The notes beneath the pieces were generated by a model. It was given only the letters and a program-made list of their open reading frames with translations. It was not told where the DNA came from and did not search any database. From the NCBI RefSeq assembly GCF_026967575.1, contig NZ_CP114054.1, forward strand, positions 2,418,001 to 2,482,000: DNA of 64,000 nucleotides, read 5' to 3'. The stretch comes from Aurantiacibacter sp. MUD11. Lineage in GTDB: Bacteria > Pseudomonadota > Alphaproteobacteria > Sphingomonadales > Sphingomonadaceae. The position numbers and the translations under genes were made by a program. Numbering within the stretch: position 1 is the stretch's first letter; the number at the start of each line of letters is the position of its first letter. Positions 1 to 7,478 of the stretch are shown here, in pieces.

Positions 1-112
1 GCTTGATCAGCTGGTGTTCCGGCATGGCTTCCAGCAGGTCGGGGTTGGCGGCGATCACACCGGCCATGAATTCCGGTACGAAGTTCTCCGGATTGTTGAC
101 GAATTTCTTCAT
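1..112 (-). CDS. dhaK: Dihydroxyacetone kinase subunit DhaK (N-terminal fragment, cut by window edge)
   Basis: Only the first 37 codons lie in the window; the gene runs off the left edge. The visible N-terminus (MKKFVNNPENFVPEFMAG, then AANPDLLEAM) matches the conserved start of DhaK, the subunit that covalently binds dihydroxyacetone through a histidine located further downstream, outside the window. It starts 23 bp after the dhaL stop, so the two are co-transcribed. A purine-rich stretch (GGGAGAGA) precedes the start. The substrate could be dihydroxyacetone or another short ketose. The family call is firm for such a short fragment because DhaL is adjacent. Confidence 0.85.
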   Translation of the reverse strand, partial: MKKFVNNPENFVPEFMAGVIAANPDLLEAMPEHQLIK

Positions 113-135
113 GCGTCTCTCTCCCTTGGGTAGTC

Positions 136-798
136 TTAGCGATTCAGTTCCGGTGCGTTCGGGGTGTAATCCACGCCGTAAGCCTTGCACCAGTCGTAAA
201 GGATTGTGGCCACGCCGACGATGCCCGGATCGGGCGTGTTGGCGCTGCGTTCGCCCACCTGGCTGGCGCGGCCGCGATGGGCCACCAGCGTGCGGGTCTC
301 GTCGATGGCCTTGTCCGCTTCCGCGGTGATGGCGGCCAGCACGGCGCCGAGGTCCGACCCGTCCATTTCCTGCATCTTGTCATGGATCGGCCACAGCGCG
401 TCGAGCAGCGTCTTGTCGCCGCGCTTGGCGCCGCCGCGGGCGACGATGCCTTCGATGGCGCTGCCGAGCATCTCGGTCAGCTGGTCGTAGGTCACTTCTT
501 CCAGCCCCTTGCTCACCATGCCGGCGCGCATGAAGCCGGTGCCCCAGATCGGGCCCGACGAACCGCCGACATGCTTCGAGCAGATCATCGAGATCTTCAG
601 CAACATGGCGCCGATGGCGCTCTTGTCGATTTCGGGCAGTTCCTTCTTGATGACCTTGAAACCGGTGGCGAGCGAGGTGCCGAAGTCACCGTCGCCGGCG
701 AGGCCGTCGAGGTCGGAAAAGTACTTTTCGTTGGCGATTACGGTGTCGCAGGTGTGATCGATCGCCTTCTCGATCTGGGCAAGCGTAATAGTCGACAT
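136..798 (-). CDS. dhaL: Dihydroxyacetone kinase subunit DhaL (nucleotide-binding domain)
   Basis: 220 aa, the normal size for stand-alone DhaL. DhaL holds the nucleotide with two Mg ions and passes phosphate to the ketose bound on DhaK. The aspartate-rich Mg/ADP motif GDGDFG is at residues 35-40, with D31 just before it, and a HVGGSSGP segment follows at about residues 75-83. DhaL of PTS-type systems keeps ADP bound and is recharged by DhaM, whereas ATP-type kinases use free ATP. No dhaM is visible, although the operon continues beyond the edge. It lies 23 bp downstream of the HAD gene on the same strand, forming an aldolase-HAD-dhaL-dhaK operon. Confidence 0.93.
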   Translation of the reverse strand: MSTITLAQIEKAIDHTCDTVIANEKYFSDLDGLAGDGDFGTSLATGFKVIKKELPEIDKSAIGAMLLKISMICSKHVGGSSGPIWGTGFMRAGMVSKGLEEVTYDQLTEMLGSAIEGIVARGGAKRGDKTLLDALWPIHDKMQEMDGSDLGAVLAAITAEADKAIDETRTLVAHRGRASQVGERSANTPDPGIVGVATILYDWCKAYGVDYTPNAPELNR

Positions 799-821
799 TC
801 TTCTCTCCCTCTGGCGCCAAG

Positions 822-1538
822 CTATGCGGTCAGCGCGGACAGGTCTGCAAGTGTAACTTCGGGGTTGGGCGCATCGCCCAGCTCGGGCACGACGCGCGCG
901 GCCTCGGTGAAATCCTCGTCCACCGTATAGGTGCTGGTGGTGATCAGCGTCGGGTAGCCCGCGCCGGTGGAGGCGAGCAGGCCGTTGCGGCTGTCTTCAA
1001 CCACCACGCAGTGCTTCGGGTCCAGCCCCAGCGACTTGGTCGCCAGTTCGTAGATTTCCGGATCGGGCTTCTTCTTGCTGACGACGTCGCCGGCATGGAC
1101 GAATTCGAAGGCAGCCTTGCGCTCGGCCCCGAACAGGTCGAGCACGGCATCGATGAACTTGGGGTTGGACGTGGTGCACACGCCCAGCCGCACGCCGTTG
1201 GCCATGGCCTCGTCCACGATCCGCAGCACGCCGGGGCGCACGGGCAGGTCCTTGACGATTTCGGAGACCTGCGCGGTCTTGTACTTGTGCAGGGCGGCAA
1301 TCAGTTCCGCCTTGCCGCCATGTTCGGCAACCTTGTCTTCCGGCCAGCCATATTCCTCGAAATAGGCTGTCATGCGTTCCTTGCCGCCAGCGACGAGCAG
1401 CATCTTGGCATAGAAGTCGACAGACCATTCGGCGTCGATCCCGAATTCGGCAAAGGCCATGTTGAAGCCGACCCGGTGCGCATCGCGCTCGGTATCCACC
1501 AGCACGCCGTCGCAATCGAAAATGATTGCCTTCACCAT
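822..1538 (-). CDS. HAD-superfamily phosphatase (CbbY-like, subfamily IA)
   Basis: 238 aa. Motif I, FDCDGVLVDTE, is at residues 7-17, with D8 as nucleophile and D10 as acid/base. A motif II threonine lies in GVCTTSNP, a motif III lysine in VVSKKKPDPEIY, and motif IV in CVVVEDSRNG. This is the layout of sugar-phosphate phosphatases of the CbbY/beta-phosphoglucomutase type. Its start codon overlaps the aldolase stop by one base (TGATG), so translation is coupled. From context it probably removes phosphate from a sugar phosphate or bisphosphate handled by the aldolase or kinase. The actual substrate cannot be read from the sequence. Confidence 0.88.
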   Translation of the reverse strand: MVKAIIFDCDGVLVDTERDAHRVGFNMAFAEFGIDAEWSVDFYAKMLLVAGGKERMTAYFEEYGWPEDKVAEHGGKAELIAALHKYKTAQVSEIVKDLPVRPGVLRIVDEAMANGVRLGVCTTSNPKFIDAVLDLFGAERKAAFEFVHAGDVVSKKKPDPEIYELATKSLGLDPKHCVVVEDSRNGLLASTGAGYPTLITTSTYTVDEDFTEAARVVPELGDAPNPEVTLADLSALTA

Positions 1539-2425
1539 CAGGCGTTCTCTTTCAGCGTGGCGAGGAACGGCTGGGCCTGGTCCTTGCCGCCGAACTTCTC
1601 GATGAAGCCGGAGAACAGCTGCTTGCAGGCCTGGTACTGAGCGTCGATAACGCGCAGCGGCTCGTAGTCGTCGGGATTGGCCTTGCGATAGGCTTCGAAG
1701 CTCTCGACGAAGACGTGCTTCAGGTTGGTGGAGATGTTCACCTTGGCCGAACCACGGGCGATGGCCTTGGCGAAGGTCTCGTCCGACAGGCCGGTGCCGC
1801 CGTGCAGCGCCATCGGCGTATTGGTGGCCTTGTTGATCGCCTCGATACGGTCGAAGTCGACCTTGGGCTCACCCTTGTAGAAGCCGTGCGCGGTGCCGAC
1901 GGCGCAGGCGAAGGCCGACAGGTCCAGCGCGTCGCAGAAGACCTTGGCGTCTGCGGGATCGGTGAGGACGGAGTCTTCCTCGGCCACGACCATATCGTCT
2001 TCCACGCCCATGATCTGGCCCAGCTCGGCTTCCATGCCGACATTGTACTTCTCGGCGATCTCGCGCACGCGCTTCGACATCTCGAGGTTTTCCTCGAACG
2101 GGAATTCCGACGCGTCGATCATGATCGAGGTCCAGCCGGTCTGCGCGCACTTCTCGATCATCTCGAGGTTCTTGCAGTGGTCGAGGTGCAGCACCACCGG
2201 CACCGGCGAGTTCTCGGCGCAGGTGCGCACCCAGCTGACGATTTCCTCGTGGCTGTAATAGTCGATGGTCTTGCTGCTGGTCTGGCAGATGACGGGGGCG
2301 TTCAGTTCCTCTGCCGCTTTCACCATCGCCTTGGTGGTGTTGTAGTCGACAAGGTTGAACGCCGCGACGGCATAACCGTTGTCCATCGCGTGCCGCAGCA
2401 GCGGCTTCATGTGTACCAGTGGCAT
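1538..2425 (-). CDS. Class II ketose-bisphosphate aldolase (FBA/tagatose-bisphosphate aldolase family)
   Basis: 295 aa, a zinc-dependent aldolase of the FbaA/GatY/KbaY superfamily. It cleaves a ketose (bis)phosphate to dihydroxyacetone phosphate plus an aldehyde. Visible motifs are LHLDHCK at 79-85 (catalytic Asp82 and metal His83), AELGQIMG, a second metal histidine in GTAHGFYKGE, and HGGTGLSDE near residue 208. The start at 2425 was chosen over an upstream in-frame codon because a GGGAG Shine-Dalgarno sits just before it and homologues begin MPLV-type. It is the first gene of an operon with HAD phosphatase and DhaL/DhaK. This suggests catabolism of a specific ketose rather than central glycolysis. 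Confidence 0.92.
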   Translation of the reverse strand: MPLVHMKPLLRHAMDNGYAVAAFNLVDYNTTKAMVKAAEELNAPVICQTSSKTIDYYSHEEIVSWVRTCAENSPVPVVLHLDHCKNLEMIEKCAQTGWTSIMIDASEFPFEENLEMSKRVREIAEKYNVGMEAELGQIMGVEDDMVVAEEDSVLTDPADAKVFCDALDLSAFACAVGTAHGFYKGEPKVDFDRIEAINKATNTPMALHGGTGLSDETFAKAIARGSAKVNISTNLKHVFVESFEAYRKANPDDYEPLRVIDAQYQACKQLFSGFIEKFGGKDQAQPFLATLKENA

Positions 2426-2670
2426 TTCGTGCTCCCTACGATAGCCGGTGTTTTCGCTTGTTCCGGTGATTTGGTCCGGAACGTTCGAATCGGTTCCATA
2501 GCGATAGTATACGCGGTCAGCCACCCGTCTTTGCGGCCTTTTGATACCCCTGAGATTGAAAATGTCCGGAATTGCGACGGCTACCGGCGAAACCGCCCGT
2601 CGATGGCGATTGACGCTGGGGCCGCCGCGGCGCTAATGGCGCGACCCCGGACGGATTGTCCGGTCGGTAT

Positions 2671-2744
2671 GCGGGTGTAGCTCAATGGTAGAGCAGGAGC
2701 TTCCCAAGCTTAAGACGAGGGTTCGATTCCCTTCACCCGCTCCA
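2671..2744 (+). tRNA. tRNA-Gly (anticodon CCC)
   Basis: A 74-nt cloverleaf with an encoded CCA end. The acceptor stem GCGGGTG pairs with CACCCGC, followed by discriminator T and CCA. The D arm is GCTC/GAGC, the anticodon loop TTCCCAA reads CCC (2703-2705), and the T arm GAGGG/CCCTT surrounds TTCGATT. The outermost anticodon-stem pair is G-A, a mismatch. It decodes GGG glycine codons. It stands alone between the aldolase promoter region and a membrane-protein gene, and no integrase or att duplication was seen beside it. Confidence 0.97.
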
Positions 2745-2762
2745 TGATATAGGCAGGCCGTC

Positions 2763-3308
2763 ATGCCGGCCTTCTTCCTCACTTTCATCGCAGTTGCCGC
2801 CGCCATGCTGGCGGGCAAGGACGCGGTGCGCGTGGCGCGGCTGCGGTTGGCGCTGGGGTGGGGTGGGCCGCTAGCGGTGACGGTGCTGGCCTCGGCGCTG
2901 GCCGGCGCGGCGCTGGCGGCATGGATCGCGCAAAGCCTGGGACCGGTCATCCCGCCGCAGTACAAGCCGCTGGTCGTGGCCATCGCGCTGGGCCTGGCCG
3001 GGCTGGAGGTGCTGTTGCGCCGTCCTTCGCCGGCGCCGAAGGAACCGACCCGCTCGATGGGTGCGATTACCCTGGTGCTGCTGCTGGGCATGGTCACCGA
3101 TGCCAGCGGGTTCATCATCCTGTCGATGGCCATCGTCACCGGCGAGGCGCTCTATGCCGCGGCCGGCGGGGCGACGGGGGCGCTGGTGGTGCTGGGCGCG
3201 GCAATCCTTGCGGCAGAGGACTGGCAGGCGCTGCCGCAGCGGCTGTTGCGGTACGTGGTTGCGGCGGGCCTGCTGCTCGCGGCGCTGGCAATCGTCTTTC
3301 TCGCTTAA
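2763..3308 (+). CDS. Small polytopic membrane protein of unknown function
   Basis: 181 aa, very hydrophobic, with five to six predicted membrane segments: residues 2-18, 32-56, 66-85, 100-122, 126-148 and 158-180. A short charged KDAVRVARLR loop follows the first segment. The placement resembles small GDT1/TMEM165-like cation/proton antiporters, but the E-x-G-D-(K/R)-T/S signature of that family is not present, so I do not assign it. It starts 18 bp after the tRNA and is followed by the dps promoter region. No domain was recognised. Confidence 0.7.
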   Translation: MPAFFLTFIAVAAAMLAGKDAVRVARLRLALGWGGPLAVTVLASALAGAALAAWIAQSLGPVIPPQYKPLVVAIALGLAGLEVLLRRPSPAPKEPTRSMGAITLVLLLGMVTDASGFIILSMAIVTGEALYAAAGGATGALVVLGAAILAAEDWQALPQRLLRYVVAAGLLLAALAIVFLA

Positions 3309-3359
3309 AGAATCCAGATACAATCGACTTAGGCGATTATACTGACGCACTAATCGCAT

Positions 3360-3385
3360 GAAACCAACCACCTGTTCCGTCCGTT
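3360..3385 (+). promoter_or_regulatory. Predicted EcfG (general stress sigma) promoter of dps
   Basis: GAAAC (3360-3364), 17 bp, then CGTT (3382-3385). The alphaproteobacterial EcfG consensus is GGAAC-N16/17-CGTT, so this is one mismatch from consensus with the expected spacing. It lies about 40 bp upstream of the dps start codon, leaving a short leader. dps-type genes are typical members of the EcfG/PhyR regulon, which supports the assignment. Confidence 0.55.
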
Positions 3386-3422
3386 GGTCGGGTAAGAAGA
3401 CGATTTGAAAGGACGGAAAATC

Positions 3423-3884
3423 ATGGCCACTTCTGGCGACAATTCGAAAACCGCGCTGATCGACGGGCTCAACGGCCTGCTCGCAGATCACTTGGCGCTG
3501 TTCTTCAAGACCAAGAACTTCCACTGGCACGTGACCGGGCCGCGCTTTCGCGACCTGCACCTGCTGTTCGACGAACACGCGGTGGAAATCCGCGACCAGA
3601 TCGACATCATCGGTGAGCGCGTGCGCAAGAACGGCGCAAAGACGCTGACCTCGATCGGGTCCGTGGCGAAGCACACCGCGATCGCCGACCAGGACGATGC
3701 CGAGCTGTCGGCCGAGGACATGCTGCGCGAGCTGCGCGACGACAACGCCAGGCTGGTCGAGCGTCTCAAGGCCCTCAAGGAACATGCCGAGAAGGCCGGC
3801 GACAACGCCACCGACGGCCTGATCGACGACTGGACCGACATGGCCGAGGAACGCGTCTGGTTCCTCGAATCCACGCTGAAGTAA
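3423..3884 (+). CDS. dps: Dps-family DNA-binding ferritin-like protein
   Basis: 153 aa four-helix-bundle mini-ferritin. It forms a dodecamer that oxidises and stores iron using peroxide and protects DNA in stress. The ferroxidase signature is clear: KNFHWHVTG at 31-39 supplies a histidine (H34), and DEHAVEIRDQIDIIGERV at 50-67 supplies D61 and E65 from the neighbouring subunit. The start at 3423 was chosen for homologue length; an upstream in-frame ATG adds six residues. The gene is flanked by a likely EcfG promoter and a strong intrinsic terminator, so it is monocistronic. The N-terminus has only one lysine, so DNA binding may be weak. Confidence 0.95.
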   Translation: MATSGDNSKTALIDGLNGLLADHLALFFKTKNFHWHVTGPRFRDLHLLFDEHAVEIRDQIDIIGERVRKNGAKTLTSIGSVAKHTAIADQDDAELSAEDMLRELRDDNARLVERLKALKEHAEKAGDNATDGLIDDWTDMAEERVWFLESTLK

Positions 3885-3906
3885 GTTTCCCCCGACCCCT
3901 CCGGAA

Positions 3907-3939
3907 CCGCCGCGCGGCCTCTCGCCTCGCGGCGGTTTT
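3907..3939 (+). terminator. Rho-independent terminator of dps
   Basis: A perfect 8-bp stem CCGCCGCG/CGCGGCGG (3907-3914 and 3928-3935) with a 13-nt loop, followed directly by TTTT. It lies 22 bp after the dps stop and ends 17 bp before the next gene. Confidence 0.8.
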
Positions 3940-3956
3940 GCGTATAGTCGGGAAAC

Positions 3957-4577
3957 ATGGCCGACATCGACATCATCGAAGATTCCTCCGACGACTATAT
4001 CGCCACCTTCATCGAGGCGGTGCTGCGCAGCAACCTGACCGAGCACGCGGAAACGGTCGCCATCAGCGTGCCGGGTGGGTCCACCCCCTTCCCGATCATG
4101 GAGAAGCTGGTGCGTGCCGATCTGGACTGGTCGCGGGTGGCCGTTTGGCCGGGAGACGACCGCGTCGTTCCGGAAGACCATCCGGCCAGCAACACCGGCA
4201 AGATCCGCCAGCTGTTCGAGCCGGTCGGTGCCACGGTCGCGACGCTCAACGAGATGGAGCAGGTGCCGCATTTCGCGCTGGTCTGGCTGGGGATGGGGGC
4301 GGACGGCCATATCGCCTCGCTGTTCCCCAACACCGATCCGCAGTTCGACGATCCGCAAATGGTGCGCCGGCTCACGCCCGACCCGCTGCCGCCCGAAGCG
4401 CCGTTCGACCGGGTGACCCTGACGATCCCCGCGCTGCTCAATTCCGATGCGCTGATGTTCGTCATCCGCGGCGACGACAAGCGCGCGGTATTCGATGCGG
4501 CGGTGGCGGGCGAGCACGACTTGCCGGTCGCCCGCCTGCTGGGCGCGGCAATGCAGCAGGTGACATGCTTCACCTGA
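3957..4577 (+). CDS. pgl: 6-phosphogluconolactonase (DevB/Pgl type)
   Basis: 206 aa. It hydrolyses 6-phosphogluconolactone to 6-phosphogluconate in the oxidative pentose-phosphate/Entner-Doudoroff route in the cytosol. It belongs to the glucosamine-6-phosphate isomerase/6PGL fold. Motifs are SVPGGSTPFPIM near residue 40, WPGDDRVVP near residue 63, and GMGADGHIASLFP near residue 113, where the Asp and His are active-site residues. Slightly shorter than the usual 220-240 aa but complete at both ends. It overlaps the following Nudix gene (TGATG at 4575-4579), so the two are coupled. zwf and edd are not in the window. Confidence 0.9.
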   Translation: MADIDIIEDSSDDYIATFIEAVLRSNLTEHAETVAISVPGGSTPFPIMEKLVRADLDWSRVAVWPGDDRVVPEDHPASNTGKIRQLFEPVGATVATLNEMEQVPHFALVWLGMGADGHIASLFPNTDPQFDDPQMVRRLTPDPLPPEAPFDRVTLTIPALLNSDALMFVIRGDDKRAVFDAAVAGEHDLPVARLLGAAMQQVTCFT

Positions 4578-5029
4578 TGCCCGCCTGGGCGCACCGGGCC
4601 GCGCTTCCTTTCGGCCATGTGCTGCGCAAGAGCTACCTGAGCCTATTCCGCCCGCGCATAGCCGGGGTCTGCGTGTTCATCGAGGACGACGCCGGCCGAG
4701 TGCTGTTCCTGCGCCAGTCTTACGGCTCGAGAGCCTGGACCATCCCCGCCGGTGGCGCCAGGCGCGACGAGGACCCGGAGGTCGCCATTCGCCGCGAGGT
4801 CTACGAGGAACTGGGCTGCGAGTTGCACTCGCTGGAAATGCTGCACCAGTGCGAGGAACGCCTGTACGGCGCGCCGCAACTGGTTTCCATCTTCGCCGCC
4901 CGCGCCCTCAGCGAACCGCGCCCCGACAATCGCGAGGTGATCGCGGTCGAATGGTTCTCGCTCGACCGCTTGCCATCGCAGCTGACCGGTCAGGCCATGC
5001 GCAGGCTGCCGCTGCTACAGCAGCGATAG
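4577..5029 (+). CDS. Nudix hydrolase
   Basis: 150 aa. The full Nudix box G-x5-E-x7-REVYEELG-C is present (from GGARRDE through EELGC, about residues 56-79), so Mg-dependent hydrolysis of a nucleoside diphosphate linked to another group is expected. The start at 4577 overlaps the pgl stop as TGATG; an in-frame ATG four codons earlier (4565) is the alternative. The 3' end overlaps dinB on the opposite strand by 15 bp. The substrate cannot be told from the sequence. A short hydrophobic N-terminal stretch precedes the domain. Confidence 0.85.
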   Translation: MPAWAHRAALPFGHVLRKSYLSLFRPRIAGVCVFIEDDAGRVLFLRQSYGSRAWTIPAGGARRDEDPEVAIRREVYEELGCELHSLEMLHQCEERLYGAPQLVSIFAARALSEPRPDNREVIAVEWFSLDRLPSQLTGQAMRRLPLLQQR

Positions 5030-6145
5030 CTGGGCGTCGTCGCGGCGCGGCTCTTCGCGCTCCACGCCTTCGAGATTGCTGAGCGTCAGCCCCATCAGCC
5101 GGATCGGCATGGGCAGCGGCAGTTCGTTGTCCAGGATGGAGCGTGCCACCTCGGCGAATTCGCGCTTGTCGGCGACCGGCTGCGGCAGCGATTTCGCGCG
5201 GGTGGCGATCTGGAAATCGTTGTATTTCAGCTTCAGCGTCACCGTGCGGCCCTTGGCCTGTTTCTCGGCGATCCTGTCCCACACGATGTCGATGATCCGC
5301 TCCAGCGTGTCGCGCAGCTCGTCCTCGGCGGAAATGTCCTCGCTGAAGGTGCGTTCGCCGCCGATGGACTTGCGAATGCGGTTGGCGCGCACGGGGCGCA
5401 GGTCAATGCCGCGCGCGGCGCGGAAGAGGTAGTCGCCGAAGCTGCCGAAATGCCGGTTCAGCCAGTCGCGGTCCTTCTCCGCCAGGTCCGCGCCGGTCTC
5501 GATGCCGAGCCGCGCCATCTTCTCCGCCCCCTTGGGGCCGACCCCGTGGAAGCGGCGGATCGGCAGCGACTGTACGAAGGCTGCGCCTTCGCCGGGGCGG
5601 ATCACGCAGATGCCGTCGGGCTTGTTCTGGTCGCTGGCGAGCTTGGCCAGGAACTTGTTGTAGGACACGCCCGCACTCGCCGTCAGCTGGGTCTCCTCGC
5701 GGATGCGCTTGCGGATCGCCTGCGCGATGGCGGTGGCGCTGCCGATACCGTGCCGGTCCTCGGTCACGTCGAGATAGGCTTCGTCGAGGCTGAGCGGCTC
5801 CACGTGCGGGGTGTAGTGGCGGAAGATCGCGCGGATTTGCTCCGACACCTCACGATAGACGTCGAAGCGGCTCTTGCAGAAGATCAGGTCCGGGCATTTC
5901 CGCCGGGCGGTGACCGAGGGCATGGCGCTGCGCACCCCGAACTTGCGCGCCTCGTAGCTGGCCGCGGCCACCACGCCGCGTCCGGAAGAGCCGCCGACGG
6001 CCACGGGCTTGCCGCGCAGTTCCGGATTGTCGCGCTGCTCCACGCTGGCGAAGAAGGCATCCATGTCGACGTGGATGATCTTGCGCAGGCCTTGCGCTTC
6101 GTCCTCCTCGCCGTCGGGGCCGTCAAATCCCGGTGATTCCGCCAT
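5015..6145 (-). CDS. dinB: DNA polymerase IV (Y-family)
   Basis: 376 aa, the usual length for DinB. It performs translesion synthesis and spontaneous mutagenesis. The N-terminal HVDMDAFFASVEQ motif (about residues 25-37) and SLDEAYLDVT (about 118-127) carry the catalytic Asp/Glu triad. VSYNKFLAKLASDQNKPDG and the helix-hairpin-helix RRFHGVGPKGAEKM follow, and the little-finger domain extends to the C-terminus. The tail (ending RRDDAQLSLL) contains a QLSLL-type beta-clamp binding motif. Convergent with the Nudix gene. The N-terminus has about 20 extra acidic residues before the conserved core. No LexA box was recognised upstream. Confidence 0.95.
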   Translation of the reverse strand: MAESPGFDGPDGEEDEAQGLRKIIHVDMDAFFASVEQRDNPELRGKPVAVGGSSGRGVVAAASYEARKFGVRSAMPSVTARRKCPDLIFCKSRFDVYREVSEQIRAIFRHYTPHVEPLSLDEAYLDVTEDRHGIGSATAIAQAIRKRIREETQLTASAGVSYNKFLAKLASDQNKPDGICVIRPGEGAAFVQSLPIRRFHGVGPKGAEKMARLGIETGADLAEKDRDWLNRHFGSFGDYLFRAARGIDLRPVRANRIRKSIGGERTFSEDISAEDELRDTLERIIDIVWDRIAEKQAKGRTVTLKLKYNDFQIATRAKSLPQPVADKREFAEVARSILDNELPLPMPIRLMGLTLSNLEGVEREEPRRDDAQLSLL

Positions 6146-6221
6146 GCCGCCCTTCTACCGCGTGCGCTTCGTTGACTTAATCCTTTTCTCGCCAAGGTGC
6201 CCGGTCTAGGGCAGTTGGTGA

Positions 6222-7478
6222 ATGACCAAGGGCAGCCCACTCGACTCTTTGCCGCTGGGACGGCGCGAACTGATCGTGCTGCTGGCGCTGCTGATGAGCC
6301 TCAATGCGCTCGGCATCGATGCGATGCTGCCCGCGCTGGACGAGATGGCGGCCGACCTTGGCGTGGCCGACGGCAACGATCGCCAGCTGGTGATCGCGGT
6401 CTACACCATCATGATGGGCGTCGGCTGCCTGGTTCCGGGCAGCTATGCCGACCGCTATGGCCGGCGCCCGATCATCTTCCTCGCGCTGATCGCCTTTTCG
6501 GTGCTGTCGCTGGTGACGGCGATGCTGACCGATTTCGAAAGCATGATCGTGATCCGCGGCGTTACCGGCCTGCTGGGGGCGGGCCTAATGGTGGTGCCCA
6601 TGGCCATCGTGCGTGACCTTTACGAAGGCGACCACATGGCCCGGCTGATGTCGACCATCGCCGCTGTGTTCATCTCCGTCCCCGTCTTCGCGCCCAGCCT
6701 GGGGCAGGCCATCCTGCTGGTGGGCAGCTGGCGGCTGATCTTCGTCGCCCTCTCGCTGGTGGGCGTGGCGACGGCTGCCTGGGTCTATTTCCGCCTGCCG
6801 GAAACGCTCGCGCCGGCGAACCGGCAGGAAATCAACCTGCCCGTGATCGCCCGCAACATGGGCGTCTCGCTGATGAACCGCCAGTCGATCGGCTATGTCC
6901 TCGGCTCCATGCTGGTGATGGGCGGGGTGTTCGGCTACGTGAATTCCGGCCAGCAGCTTTACCAGGATGCCTTCGGCGTCAGCGATGCGGCCTTCCCCGT
7001 GTTGTTCGGCGCGACCGCCGCGATGATGAGCTTCACCAACCTCATCAACTCGCGCATCGTCATGCGTTTCGGCGCGCGGCGCGTGTCGCATTTCGGGGTG
7101 ATCATGTTCATCACCGTCAGCGCGGTGCAGGTGTGGTCCTCCTACGTCCACCCCGGCAACATCTCCTGGTTCCTGCCGCTGATGAGCATCAATCTCGCGC
7201 TGCTGGGTTTCCTTGGTGCGAACTTCGGCTCCATCGCCATGCAGCCCTTCGCGCATATCGCCGGATCGGCCAGCAGCGTGCAGACCTTCTTCCGCATGTT
7301 CGGCGCGGCCATGGTGGGGATGATAATCGGCCAGTCCTACGACGGCACCGCCATTCCCTTCGCCTGGGCGCTGCTGATCTGCTCATCCACCGCGCTGATG
7401 CTGGTGCTGTTCAGCGAACGCGGCAGGCTGTTCCGGCGCCTGAATGTCATGCCGCCGAAGGAGCGGGTGGTGCCATGA
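6222..7478 (+). CDS. MFS transporter, Bcr/CflA drug-efflux type
   Basis: 418 aa with 12 predicted membrane segments. The N-half carries the antiporter-type loop motif GSYADRYGRRPIIF near residue 88, and NALGIDAMLPALDEMA in the first helix/loop is typical of the Bcr/CflA group (bicyclomycin, chloramphenicol and other exports). Its stop overlaps the glpD start (ATGA), an unusual pairing that couples the two translationally. It may therefore carry a glycerol-related solute, but the family resemblance points to drug/H+ antiport. Confidence 0.85.
   Translation: MTKGSPLDSLPLGRRELIVLLALLMSLNALGIDAMLPALDEMAADLGVADGNDRQLVIAVYTIMMGVGCLVPGSYADRYGRRPIIFLALIAFSVLSLVTAMLTDFESMIVIRGVTGLLGAGLMVVPMAIVRDLYEGDHMARLMSTIAAVFISVPVFAPSLGQAILLVGSWRLIFVALSLVGVATAAWVYFRLPETLAPANRQEINLPVIARNMGVSLMNRQSIGYVLGSMLVMGGVFGYVNSGQQLYQDAFGVSDAAFPVLFGATAAMMSFTNLINSRIVMRFGARRVSHFGVIMFITVSAVQVWSSYVHPGNISWFLPLMSINLALLGFLGANFGSIAMQPFAHIAGSASSVQTFFRMFGAAMVGMIIGQSYDGTAIPFAWALLICSSTALMLVLFSERGRLFRRLNVMPPKERVVP

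Noticed and set aside
2671..2744. tRNA-Gly as an integration site for a mobile element.
   Set aside because: No integrase, no duplicated tRNA 3' end and no composition shift was found within reach on either side.
2871..4517. A 548-codon minus-strand frame over dps and pgl.
   Set aside because: It crosses two well-supported genes and the dps terminator and has a shadow-like Arg/His/Gln-rich composition.
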